Positions 1-4,398 of a stretch of DNA of 6,473 nucleotides are shown here, piece after piece (the stretch's first letter is position 1; each line of letters starts with the position of its first letter). The notes beneath the pieces are model-generated. The model saw only the letters and a program-made list of their open reading frames with translations, searched no databases and was not told the origin of the DNA. Origin of the DNA: Candidatus Martarchaeota archaeon (GTDB lineage: Archaea > Micrarchaeota > Micrarchaeia > Micrarchaeales > Micrarchaeaceae); the NCBI GenBank assembly GCA_023485745.1, contig JAMCZL010000042.1, positions 1 to 6,473 on the forward strand, in the 5' to 3' direction. The position numbers were made by a program, and so were the translations under genes.

Positions 1-24
1 ACCAATAGCACAATCGCCGCATCA

Positions 25-35
25 TATATTTATAA
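25..35 (+). promoter_or_regulatory. Candidate TATA box for the tRNA gene
   Basis: An AT-only run (TATATTTATAA) is centred about 34 bases before the mature tRNA 5' end. That spacing suits an archaeal TATA box with a start a few bases before the tRNA and RNase P removal of a short leader. The whole 25-55 stretch is AT-rich, so the exact box is uncertain; a second AT run at 46-52 lies too close to the tRNA to be the box. Confidence 0.45.
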
Positions 36-64
36 CTTTTTAACCTTATTAATTCGGTTTTTGC

Positions 65-182
65 GGCGGGGTAGCTCAGCCTGGTTAGAGCGCTAGACTC
101 ATATGCACAGCATTATGAGTTACGAGCTTAAAAGCTATGAAGAGAAATCTAGAGGTCGCGGGTTCAAATCCCGCCCCCGTCA
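65..182 (+). tRNA. tRNA with CAU anticodon (elongator Met, or Ile2), intron-containing
   Basis: All cloverleaf parts can be read. The acceptor stem is 65-71 with 175-181, with one G-U pair at 66/180. T72 and A73 follow, then the D stem GCTC/GAGC (74-77, 88-91) with GG at 83-84. The anticodon stem is CTAGA/TCTAG (93-97, 148-152). C98, T99 and anticodon CAT (100-102) are followed by A103. The variable loop is short (153-157), the T arm is GCGGG-TTCAAAT-CCCGC (158-174), and the discriminator is A182. CCA is not encoded. Removing the 104-146 intron gives a 75-nt tRNA with loop CTCATAA. Shifting the splice site to other positions consistent with the stem gives CAT again or anticodons for tRNAs that need a long variable arm, so CAT is firm. 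The anticodon stem lacks the three G-C pairs of an initiator. Elongator Met is favoured, because introns in this gene are common in archaea, but Ile2 (C34 modified to agmatidine, reading AUA) cannot be excluded. Confidence 0.93.
104..146 (+). other. 43-nt tRNA intron at canonical position 37/38
   Basis: The insertion lies one base 3' of the anticodon, the usual site of archaeal tRNA introns cut by the splicing endonuclease. A relaxed bulge-helix-bulge can be drawn. The central helix is C98-G144, T99-A143, C100-G142 plus an A101/A141 mismatch. The 5' bulge is T102, A103, T104 and the 3' bulge is A145, A146, A147. Both cuts fall after the second bulge base, as expected. The intron-side helix is imperfect: C106-G139, A107-T138, A109-T136, G110-C135 and C111-G134. 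The central helix has only three Watson-Crick pairs, so the boundaries are inferred mainly from tRNA folding. Confidence 0.8.
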
Positions 183-325
183 AAAACCTGAAAGCACAGC
201 GGTTTATAAAGCAGGCATGCAGTAAATAGCAGTTGAATTGCTGGGAAATGCTGTTGGACCATGCAAATGAGCGAAATTCAGGATAGGCGTAAATATCTTG
301 CGCTTATTAATTGAATCTGATTTTT
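183..325 (+). other. Intergenic region between the tRNA and the Toprim gene
   Basis: No gene is supported here. The stretch holds a TATA-like octamer TTTATAAA at 203-210 and a second AT box at 290-298. A 12-codon ATG frame (248-286) has no ribosome binding site and is not called. No poly-T tract marks the end of the tRNA transcript. I looked for C/D-box RNA motifs and found no convincing C box. The 203-210 element could drive a longer-leader transcript of the Toprim gene or a small RNA, or be chance. Confidence 0.5.
290..298 (+). promoter_or_regulatory. Candidate TATA box for the Toprim gene
   Basis: The element TAAATATCT is centred about 32 bases before the ATG at 326. No GGAGG/GGTGA-like site lies between it and the ATG; the sequence just upstream is ATCTGATTTTT. 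This fits a leaderless or near-leaderless transcript. The call rests on spacing and composition only. Confidence 0.4.
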
Positions 326-709
326 ATGGACCGGCTCAGAAAAGCCAAATCTGACAAAAAATCGCTCCAAAACCTATTTGATCTGCTCATGGACGGAACT
401 GTAATCGTCGAAGGCAAGCACGACATAGAAGTGCTAAAAGACTTCGGGATAGGCGCCATACCCTACACCAAATTTTCCAATACTATCGACTGCAGCCTGC
501 GCAACGGAAAAACCTTTTACCTGCTAATGGACATGGACAAGGGAGGGGAAGACAAGGAAAGAAAGGCAATAGAGATAATACAAACCCACTATCCCGGGTG
601 CAGGATAGACACAGACGCCGGAAAAAGGCTGTTAAGGATGCTGGGCTGCATCTCGGTAGAGCAGATAGGCCAAAGGGCAAGATCTATACTGCTTGGTTCT
701 GAGTTTTGA
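326..709 (+). CDS. Small Toprim-domain protein (archaeal, UPF0292-like), function unknown
   Basis: The protein has 127 residues from the ATG. A TTG five codons upstream could be read in frame but has no ribosome binding site. The Toprim signature is clear: after a short basic N-terminus, a beta strand leads to the metal-site glutamate in VEGKHD (E29), and the acidic pair follows in LLMDMDKGG (D69, D71). The segment DAGKRLLRMLGCISVEQI near the C-terminus resembles the end of the archaeal single-domain Toprim family (UPF0292), from memory of that family. Toprim folds bind Mg2+ and are found in primases, topoisomerases, OLD nucleases and RNase M5, so metal-dependent nucleic-acid cleavage or binding is plausible but not shown. 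The protein has no other domain, membrane segment or signal peptide. Its stop codon lies in a palindrome 79 bases before rpoH; a separate promoter candidate before rpoH argues against an obligatory operon. Confidence 0.85.
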   Translation: MDRLRKAKSDKKSLQNLFDLLMDGTVIVEGKHDIEVLKDFGIGAIPYTKFSNTIDCSLRNGKTFYLLMDMDKGGEDKERKAIEIIQTHYPGCRIDTDAGKRLLRMLGCISVEQIGQRARSILLGSEF

Positions 710-720
710 TGCATTGCATC
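708..720. repeat. Perfect 13-nt palindrome overlapping the Toprim stop codon
   Basis: GATGCA and TGCATC are perfect inverted arms around one central T. The last two bases of the Toprim TGA (707-709) form the left edge. As RNA, only four pairs with a five-base loop could form, so a strong terminator is unlikely. As DNA, it is a plausible protein site about 34 bases before the rpoH TATA candidate. It may be chance. Confidence 0.5.
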
Positions 721-753
721 TTTGGCGGCAGGTAACCGCAACCGTAGCAAACC

Positions 754-762
754 TATTTATTA
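754..762 (+). promoter_or_regulatory. Candidate TATA box of the RNA polymerase operon
   Basis: TATTTATTA is centred about 30 bases before the rpoH ATG and is preceded by a purine-rich AGCAAAC stretch (745-751) that could serve as a BRE. The predicted start, around 782-787, gives a leader of zero to a few bases. This agrees with the lack of any Shine-Dalgarno site before rpoH. It is the only promoter-like element I see for the polymerase genes; the later gaps are 10-30 bases and contain none. Confidence 0.55.
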
Positions 763-787
763 CTTTTTGTGCAATATTAATGCGCAG

Positions 788-1051
788 ATGTCTGTAACCC
801 TATTTGGTGAGCTATTGGTCTCTGAGAAAAACTCACTCGATTTATTGGTAAAGCACGAACTAGTTGACGACGCAGAAGCTAAGAAAATTGCCAAGAAGTA
901 CGGAATAAGCCTTGAAAAATTTCCGAAAATACTGAAAAGCGACCCACAGGCAGTAAAACTTAACGCGCATCCCGGCCAACTTATAGCCATACATAGGAAC
1001 GACATAACTGGAAAGTATGTGTACTACCGGTATGTTATAGACAGCCTGTAA
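788..1051 (+). CDS. rpoH: DNA-directed RNA polymerase subunit H (Rpo5)
   Basis: The protein has 87 residues; archaeal RpoH is usually about 75-85. It is the archaeal counterpart of the C-terminal domain of eukaryotic Rpb5 and sits in the polymerase jaw near downstream DNA. Family features in order are KHELV (22-26, usually PKHE), the helix AKKIAKKYGI (31-40), FPKIL (45-49), SDP (51-53), then HPGQLIAIHR (61-70) and a C-terminal strand ending in YYRYV (79-83). The ATG at 788 is chosen over an in-frame TTG at 722, because the extra 22 residues would be unlike the family and would overlap the promoter. The loop before the last strand is usually SPTAGES; here it is NDITGKY (71-77), one residue shorter and with E changed to K. 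The N-terminus is about ten residues longer than usual. It is the first gene of the polymerase operon, 22 bases before rpoB''. Confidence 0.96.
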   Translation: MSVTLFGELLVSEKNSLDLLVKHELVDDAEAKKIAKKYGISLEKFPKILKSDPQAVKLNAHPGQLIAIHRNDITGKYVYYRYVIDSL

Positions 1052-1073
1052 AAATTTACGGCGTTGTGGTAAT

Positions 1074-2534
1074 ATGAGCGATTCGCACGAAATAATACAG
1101 GCGTATATTGAATCAACTTCCATAGCCCAGCAGCAGATAGACAGCTACAACAGGTTCATAAGCGTAGGCATAAACAGGATCGTGGAGAACCAGAGCATAA
1201 TAGAGCCCGAGGTGTCCGACTTCGCAATAAAGCTTGAGAGGATAAGGCTGGAGCAGCCAGTGGTCATAGAATCAGACAGCTCTACAAGGATGATAATGCC
1301 GCACGAGGCCCAGGTCAGAAACCTTACCTACTCCGCACCAATGTATATATCATATACGCCGCTGATAAGCGGCATAGCAAAGGCCGACTCAAGCGGCGAC
1401 GCGTATGTTGGGGAAATGCCGGTCATGGTCAGGAGCAATCTATGCTACACCAAAAACATGTCCCCTCAGCAGCTTATAGAGGAGGGCGAAGACCCGGACG
1501 ATCCAGGCGGCTACTTCATAATAAAGGGCACGGAAAGAGTTCTTGTTGGCATAGAGGATCTTGCTCCAAACAAGATGATGACAACGAAAGAGAAGAACGA
1601 GACCGTAACAAAAGTCTTCTCTACAACGCTAAACTTCAGGGCAAAATGCACTATAACAAGGGACGAGTACGGAATATTTACAATAATGTTCCCTACGCTC
1701 AGCAAGGAGCTCAACCTCGTAATGGTACTCAGGGCGCTTGGCATGCAGTCCAAGGAGATGCTGGACCTTATAACAAACAGGGAGGTAAAGAACGATTTCC
1801 TGCTGAATATAGAGCTCAGCAAGGCAAAGGACCTTTCGAGTGCCGAGGCCATGTCGGAGCTGGGAAAGATAACGGCCCCAAACCAGGCGCAGACCTACCA
1901 GGAAAAGAGGGCGGAGATGCAGCTTGACACATACATACTGCCGCATCTTGGCACAACGCCGCAGTCCCGCGCGGACAAGGCGCTGTATCTGGTCAGAATG
2001 GCAGAGCGCACGTCGATGGTTGCATACAACTACGTAAAGAGCGACGACAAAGACCACTACGCCAACAAGAGAGTCAAGCTGGCAGGGGACCTGATGGAGG
2101 AGCTTTTCAATACTGCTTTCAAGGCGTTCGTAAAGGACATAAAATACCACGTGGAGCGCACAACGGCCAGGGGAAGGAAGCTTGCCGTAAAGACAAACAT
2201 AAATCCCGATACCCTTACAGAAAAGATACTATACTCAATGAGCACTGGATCCTGGCCGGCAGGGCAGACCGGGGTGTCGCAGGTTCTTGACAGGTTCAAC
2301 TTCGCAAGCAGCGTGGCCCACATACGCAGGGTCAAATCGCCCCTGGCAAAGAGGCACCCGCACTTCAAGGCAAGGGACGTCCACGGAACCCACCTCGGCA
2401 AGATATGCATAAGCGAAACTCCGGAAGGAATAGAGGTCGGCCTTACACGATACCTGGCCCTCATGTCGAAGGTCACGGTAGGCGCGGACCACCAGCTTCT
2501 CGAGGGGAAGCTGAAAGAGCTCAAGCTGTTATGA
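1074..2534 (+). CDS. rpoB2: DNA-directed RNA polymerase subunit B'' (Rpo2N)
   Basis: The protein has 486 residues and is the N-terminal half of the second-largest polymerase subunit, covering protrusion, lobe and fork. Visible family blocks are VGEMPVMV (112-119), GEDPDDPGGYFIIKGTERVL (138-157), IEDLAPNK just after it, and the fork region at the C-terminus with ARDVHGTHLGKIC and ETPEG (448-452). The protein ends soon after the fork, where split-B archaea break the subunit. The ATG has only a weak GGT (1068-1070) before it, so translation may depend on the close rpoH stop 22 bases upstream. One oddity is the usual ETPEG-PNxGL, read here as ETPEG-IEVGL, with a following stretch (TRYLALMSKVTVG) that is still recognisable. 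The gene ends in TGA, in the same frame as the next gene. B'' pairs with B' to form the beta-like half of the core enzyme. Confidence 0.97.
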   Translation: MSDSHEIIQAYIESTSIAQQQIDSYNRFISVGINRIVENQSIIEPEVSDFAIKLERIRLEQPVVIESDSSTRMIMPHEAQVRNLTYSAPMYISYTPLISGIAKADSSGDAYVGEMPVMVRSNLCYTKNMSPQQLIEEGEDPDDPGGYFIIKGTERVLVGIEDLAPNKMMTTKEKNETVTKVFSTTLNFRAKCTITRDEYGIFTIMFPTLSKELNLVMVLRALGMQSKEMLDLITNREVKNDFLLNIELSKAKDLSSAEAMSELGKITAPNQAQTYQEKRAEMQLDTYILPHLGTTPQSRADKALYLVRMAERTSMVAYNYVKSDDKDHYANKRVKLAGDLMEELFNTAFKAFVKDIKYHVERTTARGRKLAVKTNINPDTLTEKILYSMSTGSWPAGQTGVSQVLDRFNFASSVAHIRRVKSPLAKRHPHFKARDVHGTHLGKICISETPEGIEVGLTRYLALMSKVTVGADHQLLEGKLKELKLL

Positions 2535-2554
2535 TTCTATTGGCTAAAACACGC

Positions 2555-2559
2555 GGTGA
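2555..2559 (+). promoter_or_regulatory. Shine-Dalgarno site that sets the rpoB' start
   Basis: GGTGA matches the archaeal anti-Shine-Dalgarno end of 16S rRNA and lies five bases before the TTG at 2565. The in-frame GTG at 2556 is inside this site and so is unlikely to be the initiator. Confidence 0.75.
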
Positions 2560-2564
2560 ATATT

Positions 2565-4388
2565 TTGAGTGAAAACAATTGCAAAGTTTATCTCGACGGC
2601 AAGGCCATGGGCGAAGTCAAGGACGGCGCCGCATTCGCCGAAGAAATAAGGAAGAACAGGAGGCTCGGCATAATATCAGGGGAAGTCAACGTAGCGTATT
2701 TCAAGAAGCTCAACGAAGTGCACATAAATGCCGACAGGGGCAGGGCAAGAAAGCCCTACATAGTGGTGGAAAAAGGCAAAAGCAGGTACACCGAAGAGAT
2801 CGCATCGAAACTCAAAAGCAGGGAGATAGACTTCAACTACCTGGTCAGGAGGGGCATAATAGAGTACCTGGACGCAGAGGAGGAAGAAAACACCCTGGTC
2901 GCAATAAACGAATCCGAGCTTACCGAAAAAAGCACGCATCTGGAAATAGACCCGTCGCTGATGTTCGGCGTCACGGTAAACAGCAGCGTTTTTCCCGAGT
3001 TCAACAACATGGGAAGGCACGCCATAGCGTGGAACTTCATGAAGCAGGCCCAGGGCCTCTACGCGACCAACTTCAACATGAGGTACGACGCGAGGGGATA
3101 CCTGCTGCATTACCCGCAGGAACCTATAATAAATAGCATAACCTACCGCACAATGAAGCTCAACAGGCACCCCAACGGGCAGAATCTTGTGGTCGCGCTA
3201 AGCACATACTACGGATACAACATGAAGGACGCTGTTGTAATAAACAAGGCAGCGGTAGACCGCGGGCTTGGCAGAAGCACGTTCTTCAGGACATACTCCG
3301 ACGAAGAGCGCAGGTACCCGGGAGGCCAGAAGGACAGGTTCGTCATGCCTGCTGCAACTACCGAGGGCTACAGGGGAGAGCACGCTTACGCAAAACTCGG
3401 CGAAGACGGCATAGTCGAGCCGGAAATGGATGTCAACGAAGGCGATATAATCATAGGCAAGGTCTCGCCGCCCAGGTTCCTGGAGGAGCAGACCAGCTTC
3501 GGCGTAGGCGAAGAGAAGAGCCGTGACAATTCGGTGGATCTCAGGTCAGGCGAGGTAGGAACCGTAGACAACGTGATGTTCAGCGAGACTACCGGCGCAA
3601 CCAAGATAGTCAAGGTCAGGGTAAGGAGCAACAAAGTGCCTGAAATAGGGGACAAGTTCGCCAGCAGGCAGAGCCAGAAGGGCGTGGTTGCGCTCATAGT
3701 TAACCAGGAGGACATGCCGTTCACAAAGGACGGAATAATTCCGGACATGCTGCTAAACCCAATAGGCCTGCCAAACAGGATGACGTATGGGCACATGCTT
3801 GAGATGCTCGGAGCAAAGGCGGCATCCATGAAGGGAACAAAGTTCGACGGCTCCGCATTCTCGAAAAACGGCAAGGAGCTCGTGGACGAGTACGGCAAAA
3901 TACTGACAGAGTACGGATTCGACAAGTTCGGGGACGAGACGCTTTACGACGGCAGGACGGGGAAGCGCTTCGAATCTAAGATATTCACAGGGGTTGTCTA
4001 CTACCACAGATTGTGGCACATGGTGAGCCTGAAGCTGCAGGTTAGGAGCAGGGGCCCGGTGCAGATACTGACCAGGCAGCCGACAGAGGGCAAGCCGAGG
4101 AAGGGTGGCCTCAAGTTCGGAGAGATGGAAAGGGACGCACTGGTTGGCTACGGCGCCAGCCTCCTCATAAAGGAGCGCATGCTAGACCAAAGCGACAAGG
4201 CCCCCGTATGGATCTGCAAGAACTGCGGAGACATAGGCTATTACGATTACATAAAGAATATCCCGATATGTCCGCTCTGCGGCGGGAACGATCTCGAAGA
4301 AATAGAGATAAGCTACGCATTCAAGCTGCTGCTTGACGAGCTCAAGTCCATGCACATACTCGCGAGATCGAGACTAAAAAGCGATTGA
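2565..4388 (+). CDS. rpoB1: DNA-directed RNA polymerase subunit B' (Rpo2C)
   Basis: The protein has 607 residues from TTG, chosen for the GGTGA site five bases upstream; a GTG three codons earlier is the alternative. It is the C-terminal half of the second-largest subunit: external domains, hybrid-binding domain, wall, and anchor/clamp. Blocks in order are EVNVAYF and EVHIN near residues 40-60, EYLDAEEEEN, HLEIDPSLMFGV, FNNMGRH (146-152), GYNMKDA (217-223), EERRYPGGQ, GDKFASRQSQKG (362-373), NPIGLPNRMT (398-407), RSRGPVQILTRQPTEG (494-509), FGEMERDALV, and a zinc ribbon C551-x2-C554-x14-C569-x2-C572. Kept catalytic-shell residues include D222, K364, K372, R151 and R405. Several positions that are nearly universal are changed (K221, Q369, S370, Q492, F146, H152; see findings). 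The gene follows rpoB'' by 30 bases in the same frame and precedes rpoA' by 10. No internal stop or frameshift is seen, and conserved blocks on both sides of each change argue against sequencing error. Confidence 0.97.
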   Translation: MSENNCKVYLDGKAMGEVKDGAAFAEEIRKNRRLGIISGEVNVAYFKKLNEVHINADRGRARKPYIVVEKGKSRYTEEIASKLKSREIDFNYLVRRGIIEYLDAEEEENTLVAINESELTEKSTHLEIDPSLMFGVTVNSSVFPEFNNMGRHAIAWNFMKQAQGLYATNFNMRYDARGYLLHYPQEPIINSITYRTMKLNRHPNGQNLVVALSTYYGYNMKDAVVINKAAVDRGLGRSTFFRTYSDEERRYPGGQKDRFVMPAATTEGYRGEHAYAKLGEDGIVEPEMDVNEGDIIIGKVSPPRFLEEQTSFGVGEEKSRDNSVDLRSGEVGTVDNVMFSETTGATKIVKVRVRSNKVPEIGDKFASRQSQKGVVALIVNQEDMPFTKDGIIPDMLLNPIGLPNRMTYGHMLEMLGAKAASMKGTKFDGSAFSKNGKELVDEYGKILTEYGFDKFGDETLYDGRTGKRFESKIFTGVVYYHRLWHMVSLKLQVRSRGPVQILTRQPTEGKPRKGGLKFGEMERDALVGYGASLLIKERMLDQSDKAPVWICKNCGDIGYYDYIKNIPICPLCGGNDLEEIEISYAFKLLLDELKSMHILARSRLKSD

Positions 4389-4393
4389 AGGTG
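4389..4393 (+). promoter_or_regulatory. Shine-Dalgarno site that sets the rpoA' start
   Basis: AGGTG directly follows the rpoB' stop and ends five bases before a TTG at 4399. An in-frame TGA at 4396-4398 abuts that TTG, so no earlier start is possible in this frame. Confidence 0.75.
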
Positions 4394-4398
4394 TTTGA

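Noticed and set aside
248..286. 12-codon ATG frame downstream of the TTTATAAA box
   Set aside because: Too short, no ribosome binding site, and no similarity that I can recognise.
183..325. Possible C/D-box small RNA in the tRNA-Toprim gap
   Set aside because: CTGA occurs (188-191, 317-320), but no RTGATGA-like C box lies at suitable spacing.
721..787. TTG at 722 as an upstream start for rpoH
   Set aside because: It would add 22 residues unlike the family and place the TATA candidate inside the coding region.
1442..1927. 161-codon + strand open frame inside rpoB''
   Set aside because: It is a shifted-frame shadow of rpoB'', with low-complexity R/G/Q-rich translation, no ribosome binding site and no recognisable family.
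2526..2567. Sequencing error or frameshift breaking a single rpoB
   Set aside because: The split lies at the natural B''/B' boundary, and B' has its own GGTGA site and start, so a real split is more likely than an error, though the single in-frame stop is noted as a finding.
2579..3136. 185-codon + strand open frame inside rpoB'
   Set aside because: It is a shadow of rpoB' in another frame; the translation is basic and repetitive and matches no family known to me.
3386..3925. 179-codon - strand open frame
   Set aside because: Antisense to the most conserved part of rpoB'; Ser/Leu-rich shadow without a start signal.
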